Below are positions 26,582 through 34,908 of a DNA stretch of 64,000 bases, piece by piece (within the stretch, counting starts at the first letter, position 1; each line of letters opens with the position of its first letter). Source of the stretch: an uncultured Blautia sp. (GTDB lineage Bacteria; Bacillota; Clostridia; Lachnospirales; Lachnospiraceae). Below the pieces are notes generated by a model. The model did no database searches, had not been told where the DNA came from, and saw only the letters and a list, made by a program, of their open reading frames with translations. Both the position numbers and the translations under genes were made by a program. The stretch is from positions 9,431 to 73,430 of the forward strand of contig UQCM01000006.1 of the NCBI GenBank assembly GCA_900539525.1, in the 5' to 3' direction.

Positions 26582-27658
26582 GTGAAAATCGCATTTGTAG
26601 AAAATTTTAAAACAAACCTTGCAAATTTTAAAGCAATGGACAGCAAGGATAAGGGCAATTATGTAAAGGAAACGCTTCTGAACAATGCACTGTACATACT
26701 GATTATTCTTGCAGTTATTTATACTTATGTAAAAAATCATAATTTCCTGAGCACAGGATCTATCGTAAACATTGTTTCTCTGTCAGCGGCGAACCTTCCG
26801 ATCGCTCTTGGTATCGGTGGATGTATCGTACTGACAGGTACCGACCTTTCTGCAGGACGTGTTGTAGGTCTTACCGCATGTATCTCGGCATCCCTGCTTC
26901 AGTCTATGGATTACGCTACAAAGATCTTCCCGAATCTGCAGCCTCTGCCGATTCCGGTGGTAATCCTGATTGTTATGGTTGTCGGTGCCATCGTTGGTGC
27001 AGTCAACGGTTTCTTCGTTGCACACTTTAAGCTGCATCCGTTCATCGTAACGCTGGCTACTCAGCTGATCACTTATGGTGTCCTGTTGATGTACATCATG
27101 CTGAACGGAAACAATGGACAGCCGCTGTCCGGTCTGGATTCATCCTTTAAGAACTTTGTAACAGGAAGTATCGTATCTCTGGGCAAGGTTCCGATTCCGA
27201 ACTATATCTGGTATGCACTCATCTGCGTAATCGCAATGTGGTTCATCTGGAACAAGACATCCTTTGGTAAGAATATGTTTGCTGTAGGTTCCAACCCGGA
27301 AGCAGCAAACGTATCCGGTGTTAATGTAGGTCTGACAACAATCCTGGTACACACACTGGCAGGTGCTATGTATGGTATCACAGGTTTCATCGAGTCCGCA
27401 CGTATCGGTTCCAACACCGCACAGACCGGTCTGAACTACGAGTGTGATGCGATCGCAGCCTGCGTAATCGGTGGTGTATCCTTCGTCGGTGGTACTGGTA
27501 AGATCAGCGGTATCGTACTTGGTGTATTCGTTCTTCGAATCATCTTCGTTGCACTGACCTTCCTGTCAATCGACCAGAACATGCAGTATATCATCAAGGG
27601 TCTGATCATCCTTGCAGCATGCTCCATCGATATGAGAAAATATCTGGTTCGTAAATAA
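26582..27658 (+). CDS. mglC: Galactose/methyl-galactoside ABC transporter permease
   Basis: A 358-residue permease starting at GTG 26582 after AAGGAGG. About ten hydrophobic helices of the RbsC/MglC family are visible, with GTDLSAGRVVGLTA near the third helix and the EAANVSGVNV.....VHTLAGAMYGITGF coupling region. It forms the membrane channel for MglA and MglB. It is followed by a strong terminator, closing the operon. Confidence 0.95.
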   Translation: MKIAFVENFKTNLANFKAMDSKDKGNYVKETLLNNALYILIILAVIYTYVKNHNFLSTGSIVNIVSLSAANLPIALGIGGCIVLTGTDLSAGRVVGLTACISASLLQSMDYATKIFPNLQPLPIPVVILIVMVVGAIVGAVNGFFVAHFKLHPFIVTLATQLITYGVLLMYIMLNGNNGQPLSGLDSSFKNFVTGSIVSLGKVPIPNYIWYALICVIAMWFIWNKTSFGKNMFAVGSNPEAANVSGVNVGLTTILVHTLAGAMYGITGFIESARIGSNTAQTGLNYECDAIAACVIGGVSFVGGTGKISGIVLGVFVLRIIFVALTFLSIDQNMQYIIKGLIILAACSIDMRKYLVRK

Positions 27659-27686
27659 TTCTTTGCGGTATCAGAGCATAATAATA

Positions 27687-27726
27687 GGGCAGAGCCGGAA
27701 TAAGTTGTCCGGTTCTGCCTTTCTTA
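27687..27726 (+). terminator. Terminator of mglBAC
   Basis: GGCAGAGCCGGA pairs with TCCGGTTCTGCC (one wobble) and is followed by TTTCTTA. Confidence 0.85.
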
Positions 27727-27762
27727 GCATACATTGCAGACTTTGCGGAAAGGAGAAACAGG

Positions 27763-28038
27763 ATGAGTGATAACGCAAGAAACAGAGGAAGAATGGCAAT
27801 TTATGCCATGGCAGGATTTTATCTGCTTTTTATGGCATACAAGTTGTTGACAAGCCTGCCCACCAGTTCTGGCAATGAAAAGATTTTGATGGTCATATTT
27901 ATGATATTTTTTGCCGTGGTGGGTGCCGGAATGATGATTATGGGGATTGTGACGGGATATAAACTCTCCAGACCGGCTGTTGACGAAGATCCGGAAGCGA
28001 CAGCTGAACGGACAGATGATACTGGTGATGAAGAATGA
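27763..28038 (+). CDS. Small two-helix membrane protein, unknown function
   Basis: A 91-residue protein with AAAGGAG upstream. Two hydrophobic helices (~11-30 and ~42-65) are separated by a short polar turn (LPTSSGNEK). The C-terminal ~20 residues are acidic (EDPEATAERTDDTGDEE). I do not recognise the family. It lies between the mgl operon and the YesN/YesM genes. Its stop codon is within the left target duplication of a 27-bp mobile repeat, so that insertion landed exactly at the gene's end. Confidence 0.7.
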   Translation: MSDNARNRGRMAIYAMAGFYLLFMAYKLLTSLPTSSGNEKILMVIFMIFFAVVGAGMMIMGIVTGYKLSRPAVDEDPEATAERTDDTGDEE

Positions 28039-28075
28039 TTGTTACCGGTCACGGAGTGAACAGTAACGAATGATT
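28033..28075 (+). repeat. Family 1 minimal 27-bp element with perfect 8-bp target duplication
   Basis: The element 28041-28067 runs GTTACCGGTCA-CGGAG-TGAACAGTAAC (arms of 11 bp). Both flanks are GAATGATT (28033-28040 and 28068-28075). The left duplication contains the TGA stop of the small membrane protein gene. Confidence 0.9.
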
Positions 28076-28087
28076 GTGAAACAGATA

Positions 28088-28116
28088 TTGCAATAAAACG
28101 GGAAGTGAATTATAGT
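28088..28116 (+). promoter_or_regulatory. Promoter of the yesN/yesM operon
   Basis: TTGCAA (28088-28093) and TATAGT (28111-28116) separated by 17 bp, 60 bp upstream of the response regulator start and just downstream of the 27-bp element. Confidence 0.6.
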
Positions 28117-28175
28117 AGAGTTTCAGATATGTTTTCAGGAAAAGACACGGGAGAAGACACAGGAGGAAGGAACAG

Positions 28176-29792
28176 ATGGGGCTTTACAAGGTGATGCTGG
28201 TGGATGATGAAGAGGCTGTCCGGCAGGCAATTGCAAGAAAGTTAGACTGGGAAGCAATCGGATTTGAGGTAATTGCTACTGCAGAAAATGGTGAAGAGGC
28301 ACTGGAACTGGCAGAAAAGCTGAGTCCGGATGTCGTGATGACAGATATTATGATGCCTTTCATGGATGGTCTTACCCTTTGCCGTAAAATGAAAGAATCG
28401 CAAAGGAATATCAGAATTGTCATTTTTTCCGGATTTGACGAATTTGAATATGCGAGAGAAGCGATCAAACTGGAAGTAGAAGAATATATTTTAAAACCGA
28501 TTGATTCGGAAGAACTCAGGAATGTGTTTTTGAGAATAAAGAAGAATCTGGATGCAGAGATCGATGAGAAACGGAACCATGAGAAGCTTTATGAATACTA
28601 TCAGAAGAGCCTGCCGGTCATGAAGGAGCAGTTTATGGCAGGTCTGCTGGAAGGAAAGATATCAGATGAACTGATTGAGGAGATGAACGAGTCCTACGAA
28701 GTGAATCTGGATGCGCCATTTTATTCGGTTGCTGTCTTTCGGGCGGATATGGGAGAGCAGGCGATGGAAAGGCGAAGCCTTATAAATCTGTCATTGAAGC
28801 AGATCATAAATGAGAATACGAAAAAGCGGACCGATTTCAGGAGCTTTCTATATCTTGATCTGGTAGCTGTTATCATGCTGCTGGAAGAAGCAGCTGAGGT
28901 GAAGAAGGAGATTCAGGAAATGAATCAGATCTGCAAAGAAGCGAACCGGCTGCTGGAGGTCAATGTGACAGCGGGAATCGGCCAGGCAGTTACGGGACTC
29001 GGGAATCTTGCCGTTTCCTATCAGGGGGCAGTGGATGCCGTAGACTATCGGGTATTACTGGAACCAAACCAGGCTATTTATATTCGTGATATTCAGCCGG
29101 CACCGAGCAGGGACTTTGTACTGGATGATCAGGATATACAGAAGGTTACAAAAGCAGTAAAGCTGGGCAGGCAGCATGAGGTAAGAGAAGCAGTCGAAGA
29201 GCTGATGGGAAAGTTTAAGCATTCCAATATTTCACTGCACCGCTATCAGGTTGCCATGATGGAACTTGTAACAGAGCTTTTGAAACTGGGGCGCTCTTAT
29301 CATCTGAATCTGGAAGAGATTTTCGGTGGAAATATGGATTTTTACCAGGAAATCGCAAAGTTTGATTCTCTTGATTCCCTGGGAGAGTGGCTGTACAATG
29401 TGTGTATGAAATTCCGGTCCCTGATTCGTCAGGAGCAGACAGATTCGACAAAGCTGCTCACGGAAAAAGCAAAGCAGTTTATTCAGGAGAACTATGCGGA
29501 CAGTAATCTGTCGGTGGAGATTCTCTCTAATTATCTGAACGTAAGTGCGGCATATTTTTCTACGATCTTCAAAAAGGAGACAGGGCAGAGTTTTGTTATG
29601 TATCTGACGAATGTAAGAATGGAAGCCGCACTGGAACTTTTAAACAATACTCAGGAAAAGACCTATGTAATAGCGGGAGAGGTGGGATATACGGAGCCGA
29701 ATTACTTCAGTTATGTGTTTCGGAAAAAATACGGTATGTCCCCGACAAAATACAGAATGAGCAAAATGGAGAATCATGAAAGCGAAGATTAA
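28176..29792 (+). CDS. YesN-type response regulator with AraC DNA-binding domain
   Basis: A 538-residue response regulator. The start has AGGAGGAAGG upstream. The receiver domain (~1-125) has acidic pocket DDEE, phospho-acceptor Asp in VVMTDIMMPFMDG, and the conserved Lys in YILKPIDSEE. A long middle region follows (~130-430, partly GGDEF-like/helical). The last ~100 residues are an AraC-type double helix-turn-helix (LSVEILSNYLNVSAAYFSTIF, then GYTEPNYFSYVFRKKYGMSP). It overlaps the kinase gene by 17 bp, marking a cognate pair. The likely target is the mglBAC promoter 4.5 kb upstream. Confidence 0.93.
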   Translation: MGLYKVMLVDDEEAVRQAIARKLDWEAIGFEVIATAENGEEALELAEKLSPDVVMTDIMMPFMDGLTLCRKMKESQRNIRIVIFSGFDEFEYAREAIKLEVEEYILKPIDSEELRNVFLRIKKNLDAEIDEKRNHEKLYEYYQKSLPVMKEQFMAGLLEGKISDELIEEMNESYEVNLDAPFYSVAVFRADMGEQAMERRSLINLSLKQIINENTKKRTDFRSFLYLDLVAVIMLLEEAAEVKKEIQEMNQICKEANRLLEVNVTAGIGQAVTGLGNLAVSYQGAVDAVDYRVLLEPNQAIYIRDIQPAPSRDFVLDDQDIQKVTKAVKLGRQHEVREAVEELMGKFKHSNISLHRYQVAMMELVTELLKLGRSYHLNLEEIFGGNMDFYQEIAKFDSLDSLGEWLYNVCMKFRSLIRQEQTDSTKLLTEKAKQFIQENYADSNLSVEILSNYLNVSAAYFSTIFKKETGQSFVMYLTNVRMEAALELLNNTQEKTYVIAGEVGYTEPNYFSYVFRKKYGMSPTKYRMSKMENHESED

Positions 29793-31572
29793 GAAGATCT
29801 GGTGGCGGATAAAAGACTATTATCAGACGGCAAGCATCAGCCAGATTACTGCAGTATCATTCACAATTGTTTCAATTATCTCTCTGGGATTTGCCGCAAT
29901 ACTGCTCTATACCAGATTCAGTATCGGTACAGAGAATCTGATCGATAAAAACAATGAGCAGCTGATCAATCAGGTGAGCCTGAACCTGGAAACAAATGTC
30001 CGCAATATGATGAGAATTTCGAACTCTATGTATTACTGTGTGATAAAAAATGTGGACCTGTCTTCAAAGAATCTTGACGGAGAGATGAATCTTCTGTATG
30101 AAGCAAATAAGGATGGGCTGGTCAGCATCGCCTGTTTTGAGAAAGATGGAAGTCTGGTGTCGGCAACACCTGTTGCCAGCCTGAAAAAGGATGTGGATGT
30201 GGTAGATCAGGGGTGGTTTCGCAAGGCAAATGACGAAATTGAAAATCTGCATTTTTCAACTCCTCATGTCCAGAATCTGTTCACAGACAGTACGTCCAGG
30301 TATTACTGGGTGATTTCTCTGAGCCGTATTGTAGAATTGACGAGAAACGGAGAGACCAGCCGTGGCGTCCTTCTGGTGGATATGGATTACAGCGGGATCG
30401 AGCAGCTTTTTGAAAAAGTGAATTCAGGAGGATCGGGGTATACCTATCTGATTGACGGTTCCGGCGAAATCATCTATCATCCCAGACAAAAGGCAATCTA
30501 TGCCAACCTGAATACGGAGAATAATCTGATGGCTGCAAAGTATGAAGATGGAAGCCACACGGAGACTTTCCAGGGAGAGGAACGTCTGGTGACAGTGAAA
30601 ACCATGGGATATACGGGATGGAAGATTGTGAATGTTGTTCCAAAGGATGAATTTTACCTCGACCTGAACCAGATGAGGATATTCGTTTTAATTATTGTTA
30701 TCTTTACCATCTTATGCATGGTTATGCTGAATATTTTTGTATCAGGTAAAATCACCGATCCGATCCGCCATCTGGAGGAGTCCGTGAAGGAACTTGAGCG
30801 CGGGAATCTGACAATGGAAATCTATGAGGGAGGCTCTCAGGAGATCCGTCATCTGGGAAGAACCATACGCTCCGTGGTTGCACAGATGAGAAGGCTGATG
30901 GATGATATGGTAATGGAGCAGGAGGCAAAAAGAAAAACAGAACTGGATGCGCTTCAGTCCCAGATCAATCCGCATTTCCTGTACAATACACTGGACTCGA
31001 TCGTATGGATGATTGAGGGGGAACAGTATAAAGAGGCCATTTCCATGGTAACGGCTCTGTCCCGGCTATTTCGGATCAGTATCAGCAAGGGGAAGACGAT
31101 CATCAGCATTGCGGATGAGGCAGAGCATGCCAGAAACTATATGAACATTCAGAAAGTACGCTATAAAAACCGGTTTGTATTCAGTATGGAGATGGAGAAG
31201 AGAATTCTGCAATACAGCACGATCAAGCTGGTCATCCAGCCAATACTGGAAAATGCGATCTACTACGGCATGGAATCGATGGACGGTGACGGAATCATCC
31301 GTGTGCATGGATATGAGAAGGATGGAGATATTTATATTGATGTGGACGATAATGGTCCGGGGATGCCACAGGAGATCGTAGATTATCTTCTGACAGACAA
31401 TGATCGCGTTCACAAGAAAGGTTCCGGTGTTGGACTTTTGAATGTGCACCAGAGAATCCGCCTGTATTTCGGGGACGCATATGGTCTGGAAATTCACAGT
31501 GAACCGGATGTGGGAACGTGCGTCAGAATCCATCTTCCCAGATCGTTTGCAAAGGAGGGAAGGAAAGCATGA
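29776..31572 (+). CDS. YesM-type sensor histidine kinase
   Basis: A 598-residue membrane kinase. It has an N-terminal helix (~22-45), an extracellular Cache/dCACHE-like sensor (~46-290), a second helix (~295-315), a HAMP domain (VSGKITDPIRHLEESVKEL), and a His_kinase/YesM module with phospho-acceptor His in SQINPHFLYNTLDSI. The ATPase domain has N-box IQPILENAIYYGM and G-boxes DDNGPGMP and GSGVGLLNV. The stop overlaps the next start (ATGA), coupling it to a membrane-anchored sugar-binding protein. That suggests that protein presents ligand to the kinase. Confidence 0.93.
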   Translation: MKAKIKKIWWRIKDYYQTASISQITAVSFTIVSIISLGFAAILLYTRFSIGTENLIDKNNEQLINQVSLNLETNVRNMMRISNSMYYCVIKNVDLSSKNLDGEMNLLYEANKDGLVSIACFEKDGSLVSATPVASLKKDVDVVDQGWFRKANDEIENLHFSTPHVQNLFTDSTSRYYWVISLSRIVELTRNGETSRGVLLVDMDYSGIEQLFEKVNSGGSGYTYLIDGSGEIIYHPRQKAIYANLNTENNLMAAKYEDGSHTETFQGEERLVTVKTMGYTGWKIVNVVPKDEFYLDLNQMRIFVLIIVIFTILCMVMLNIFVSGKITDPIRHLEESVKELERGNLTMEIYEGGSQEIRHLGRTIRSVVAQMRRLMDDMVMEQEAKRKTELDALQSQINPHFLYNTLDSIVWMIEGEQYKEAISMVTALSRLFRISISKGKTIISIADEAEHARNYMNIQKVRYKNRFVFSMEMEKRILQYSTIKLVIQPILENAIYYGMESMDGDGIIRVHGYEKDGDIYIDVDDNGPGMPQEIVDYLLTDNDRVHKKGSGVGLLNVHQRIRLYFGDAYGLEIHSEPDVGTCVRIHLPRSFAKEGRKA

Positions 31573-32516
31573 ACAGGAAAAACTGGCTGGCAGTGGGAGC
31601 TGTCACCGGACTTCTGATTCTCCTTTCTGTGGTTTCCTATGTTTACATGGATTCTTTTCAGACAAGTGGACAAAGAGTAAATATATCTGTAGTGGTTTAC
31701 GGGAGCACAGATGAAAGATGGATAGCGTTCCGACAGGGGGTTGATCAGGCTGCATCCGACTTTGGGGCTCTGGTAAATTTTGTGATCCTCTCAGGGACAA
31801 ATGACAGTGAGGAACAAAAAGAGCAGATGGACCGTGAGCGCGCGAATGGGACAGAGGGAATGGTGGCAGCCGTGACAGACAGTCATCAGATGTCCGGGTA
31901 TATTACCACGATGGCAAATGTGGTACCGATTGTGCTGGTGGAGAGCCGGATCGAAAGGGATGAATCTCTTCCATGCGTGGCAGCAGATTCATATAAAATG
32001 GGGGAAGAACTGGCACGCCTTATTATGGAAAAAGAGGATGAGAGCGTTCCGATTACGGTGGTTCAGATCGGAGACAACAGAAGCAGCAGACGTGACCGTC
32101 TTGAGGGATTCCGGAATGCCTGTGCCAGTGCAGGGCGTGAGGTGGAGCAGGTGGTGTATCCCAGCAGGGAGTCCATGAGCCGCGTGCTTGAGAGCAGCGG
32201 GACACAGATACTGGCTGCACTTGACGATACAGGACTTGAGATGACGGTAAATATCGTTGGAGAATCTCTGGAAAACAGGAAGGTTTATGGAATCGGGAGC
32301 AGCCGTCGGATCGTGTCTGCTCTGGATCAGGGCCTGATTCAGGGGATCGTATTCCAGAACGAATTTAACATGGGGTACGAGGCAGTCGATACCTTAATAC
32401 AGAAGATACGCAAAGGAGGAGCAGGGGAGCCCAAGGAGATCGATTACCACAGAGTGACCGGTGAAACTCTGCATGAACCGGAAAATGAGAGGCTTCTTTA
32501 TCCTATCATTCAGTAG
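31569..32516 (+). CDS. Membrane-anchored periplasmic-binding-type protein, probable sensor partner
   Basis: A 315-residue PBP type I protein. The start at 31569 is fixed by the ATGA overlap with the kinase gene and an AAAGGAGGGA site. The N-terminus is an uncleaved-looking signal anchor (WLAVGAVTGLLILLSVVSYVY) without a lipobox Cys, unlike the transport binding proteins. The binding fold spans ~38-300 (YGSTDERWIAFRQGVDQAA, VPIVLVESRIERD, VVQIGDNRSSRRDRLEGF). Known parallel: in Clostridium beijerinckii a XylFII-type binding protein works with the LytS kinase to sense xylose. A similar accessory sensor role is inferred here. Confidence 0.8.
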   Translation: MNRKNWLAVGAVTGLLILLSVVSYVYMDSFQTSGQRVNISVVVYGSTDERWIAFRQGVDQAASDFGALVNFVILSGTNDSEEQKEQMDRERANGTEGMVAAVTDSHQMSGYITTMANVVPIVLVESRIERDESLPCVAADSYKMGEELARLIMEKEDESVPITVVQIGDNRSSRRDRLEGFRNACASAGREVEQVVYPSRESMSRVLESSGTQILAALDDTGLEMTVNIVGESLENRKVYGIGSSRRIVSALDQGLIQGIVFQNEFNMGYEAVDTLIQKIRKGGAGEPKEIDYHRVTGETLHEPENERLLYPIIQ

Positions 32517-32532
32517 AAACCAGGGAGAAGAT

Positions 32533-33576
32533 ATGAAGAGGACAGGCAATGCAGCAATACTGCTCCTGTGTGCAGTGCTTTTCATGGCAGGATGCTCAGG
32601 AGAATTCAGAAAGGAAAAAAGAGGCATGCCCCGGAACCTGAAAATCGGAATCTGTGCATATGATCAGTATGATACGTTTATTTTAAGTGTTATACAGGAT
32701 TTTCAGACAGCGGCAAAGCAGAAGGAAAAGGAGACGGGAATCTCGATCACAGTCGAAGTGGCAGGTGCCGGGGGAAAGCAGAATGTTCAGAATGACCAGG
32801 TGGCAGACTTTATTGACTCCGGATGTGATATTCTGTGTGTCAATATCGTTGACAGGACAGATGCCACCATGATCATTGATAAAGCAAAAAATGCAGACGT
32901 CCCGGTCATCTTTTTCAACAGAGAACTGGTACAGGAGGATCTCAGGCGCTGGGACAAGCTGTATTATGTAGGGTCTGAACCACAGAAATCCGGTATCATG
33001 CAGGGTGAGATCATTACCCGGCTGTGTGGCGGGGAGAATGGAATCACCGTCTATGACCGCAACAGGGATGGAAAGCTGCAGTATGTGATGCTGGAAGGAG
33101 AAGCAGGCCATCAGGATGCGCTCATCCGTACGGAATATTGTGTGAAGACGATTACGGATGCCGGAATTCTGCTGGAAAAGCTGGGGGATGAAATCGCAAA
33201 CTGGAACAGGGCACAGGCACAGACAAAAATGAATCTGTGGATCAATGAGTTTGGGGATGAAATTGAGCTGGTGCTTTGCAATAATGACGATATGGCACTT
33301 GGAGCCATTGATGCCTGGAAGGAGTCGGGAAGAAGTGTATTCCCTGTCATTGTGGGAATTGATGGAAATGATGCTGCCCTGGAGGCGGTGAAGGAGGGCA
33401 CGATGGCCGGGACAGTTATAAACGATGCAAAAGGCCAGGCGGAGAGCATGCTGGCGCTTGCCTGTGTGCTGGGGTGCCATACGGAACTGCCGCAGGAACT
33501 GCAGGATGGAACCTATATCCGTCTTCATCACAGAATCGTAACGTCAGAAAATGTGGATGAGATGATCAACCATTAG
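32533..33576 (+). CDS. Second MglB-like galactose-binding lipoprotein
   Basis: A 347-residue lipoprotein starting at 32533 (GGGAGAAG upstream). The signal peptide ends with lipobox MAGC. The PBP type I fold closely resembles MglB encoded at 23725: VPVIFFNRELVQ, a calcium-type loop DRNRDGKLQY, VLCNNDDMALGAIDAW and IVGIDGNDAALEAV. It has no low-complexity tether. Codon bias is weaker than in mglB, so it is probably less expressed. Placed 16 bp after the anchored binding protein in the yesNM operon, it is more likely a sensory or high-affinity accessory than the main transport protein. Confidence 0.85.
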   Translation: MKRTGNAAILLLCAVLFMAGCSGEFRKEKRGMPRNLKIGICAYDQYDTFILSVIQDFQTAAKQKEKETGISITVEVAGAGGKQNVQNDQVADFIDSGCDILCVNIVDRTDATMIIDKAKNADVPVIFFNRELVQEDLRRWDKLYYVGSEPQKSGIMQGEIITRLCGGENGITVYDRNRDGKLQYVMLEGEAGHQDALIRTEYCVKTITDAGILLEKLGDEIANWNRAQAQTKMNLWINEFGDEIELVLCNNDDMALGAIDAWKESGRSVFPVIVGIDGNDAALEAVKEGTMAGTVINDAKGQAESMLALACVLGCHTELPQELQDGTYIRLHHRIVTSENVDEMINH

Positions 33577-33630
33577 TGATAAACCGTTAATTTCATGTAA
33601 ATAGCTATTTCTTTTTTTGAAAAACTGGGT

Positions 33631-33636
33631 TATAAT
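33631..33636 (+). promoter_or_regulatory. Probable -10 element for the aldolase gene
   Basis: A perfect TATAAT in an AT-rich stretch 123 bp before the aldolase start; the -35 is poor (TTTCTT at 17 bp). A family 1 remnant lies in the resulting leader. Confidence 0.4.
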
Positions 33637-33661
33637 GTAAAAGAATAGAGTGCGTGGGACG

Positions 33662-33692
33662 TTACGATTCACACGTCAGCCAGTTCGAGGTG
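33662..33692 (+). repeat. Family 1 remnant
   Basis: The blocks TTACGATTCACACGTCAGCC and AGTTCGAGGTGT match one end of the 19614-19769 element in reverse orientation. The other end is missing. Confidence 0.6.
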
Positions 33693-33758
33693 TGGGACTG
33701 GAACGTATGAATATGCGGAACAGTTGCGTATTTATTAAGAAAATGGAGGAAAAAGACT

Positions 33759-34622
33759 ATGTTAGTATCAGCAAAAGAAATGTTACAGAAAGCAAAAGCA
33801 GGTCACTATGCAGTAGGACAGTTCAATATCAATAACCTGGAGTGGACAAAGGCAATCCTGCTCACAGCACAGGAGAACAATTCCCCTGTAATCCTTGGCG
33901 TATCTGAAGGTGCAGGAAAGTACATGGCAGGATACAAGACTGTCGTAGGTATGGTAAACGGAATGCTGGAAGAGCTGAATATTACGGTTCCTGTAGCACT
34001 TCATCTGGATCACGGCAGCTACGAAGGATGTCTGAAATGTGTAGAAGCAGGCTTTTCATCCATCATGTATGATGGTTCTCACAGCCCGATTGACGAAAAT
34101 GTTGCAAACACCAAGAAGCTTGTAGAGATCTGTGCAGAGCACGGAATGTCTCTGGAGGCAGAGGTTGGATCCATCGGCGGCGAGGAAGATGGTGTCGTAG
34201 GTATGGGTGAGTGTGCAGATCCGGAAGAGTGCAAGAGAATCGCAGATCTGGGAATTGACTTCCTGGCAGCAGGTATCGGAAACATTCACGGAAAATATCC
34301 GGAAAACTGGAAGGGCTTAAGCTTTGAGACTCTGGATGCTGTTCAGCAGCGTACCGGGGACATGCCTCTCGTTCTTCACGGTGGTACAGGTATCCCGACA
34401 GACATGATCAAGAAAGCGATCAGCCTTGGCGTAGCTAAGATTAATGTAAATACAGAGTGTCAGCTTGCATTTGCAGCAGCTACACGTGAGTACATCGAGG
34501 CTGGAAAGGATCAGCAGGGCAAGGGATTTGACCCGCGTAAGCTTCTGGCTCCTGGATTCGAAGCAATCAAGGCTACTGTAAAAGAGAAAATGGAGATTTT
34601 CGGTTCGATCGACAAGGCATGA
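33759..34622 (+). CDS. fba: Class II fructose-1,6-bisphosphate aldolase
   Basis: A 287-residue zinc aldolase of the glycolytic/gluconeogenic pathway, cleaving fructose-1,6-bisphosphate to dihydroxyacetone phosphate and glyceraldehyde-3-phosphate. TGGAGGA precedes the start. Family signatures are present: FNINNLEW, zinc/catalytic segment VALHLDHGSYEGC, EAEVGSIGGEEDG, GNIHGKYP (zinc His), LVLHGGTGIP and KINVNTECQLA. Length fits the short Fba subgroup. Strong codon bias indicates high expression. Tagatose-bisphosphate aldolase (GatY/AgaY) is a close relative, but no tagatose genes are adjacent. Confidence 0.93.
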   Translation: MLVSAKEMLQKAKAGHYAVGQFNINNLEWTKAILLTAQENNSPVILGVSEGAGKYMAGYKTVVGMVNGMLEELNITVPVALHLDHGSYEGCLKCVEAGFSSIMYDGSHSPIDENVANTKKLVEICAEHGMSLEAEVGSIGGEEDGVVGMGECADPEECKRIADLGIDFLAAGIGNIHGKYPENWKGLSFETLDAVQQRTGDMPLVLHGGTGIPTDMIKKAISLGVAKINVNTECQLAFAAATREYIEAGKDQQGKGFDPRKLLAPGFEAIKATVKEKMEIFGSIDKA

Positions 34623-34754
34623 TCGTGTCACAGAGTGAACAGTAACCGGCTCTTTTGAGTTGATTAAAAAAGATAAAAATTTTGCTTGCTTTTTTTGGAA
34701 AAATAGAGTATTTTATATACAGATTCTAAATCAGGTAAATAAATGCAGGCGAAC

Positions 34755-34789
34755 AAAGGCGTTCCACTTACGGGTGGAGCGCCTTTTTA
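34755..34789 (+). terminator. Leader terminator before the first glutamine synthetase gene
   Basis: GGCGTTCCAC pairs with GTGGAGCGCC (one wobble) followed by TTTTTAT. It may end the aldolase transcript or act as an attenuator for the glutamine synthetase 120 bp downstream. Confidence 0.75.
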
Positions 34790-34793
34790 TGAT

Positions 34794-34828
34794 ATAGAAT
34801 TTCCTGTATCACAAAAACCTCCGGATGA
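34794..34828 (+). repeat. Short repeat shared with the pel leader (family 4)
   Basis: TAGAATTTCCTGTATCACA followed by AAAACCTCCGGATG resembles 54148-54198 (TATAGGAAATTCC, GCTATATCACAAAACCCCCC). Both lie just downstream of a terminator and upstream of a gene start. Confidence 0.45.
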
Positions 34829-34908
34829 TACAGATCACTCTTTTGTGTTTTCTGTCGGAGCCCTCAGGGGGATGTGTTTATTTCCTTTACAGAAAGGATG
34901 AGGAGCAA

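Noticed and set aside
33650..33835. 61-residue frame before the aldolase gene
   Set aside because: It covers a repeat remnant and runs into the aldolase gene in the wrong frame, without family resemblance.
34740..34790. Possible glutamine (glnA-type) riboswitch before glutamine synthetase 1
   Set aside because: GCGAACAAAGGCGTTCC superficially recalls it, but the conserved core of the glnA motif is absent; a simple terminator hairpin accounts for the sequence.
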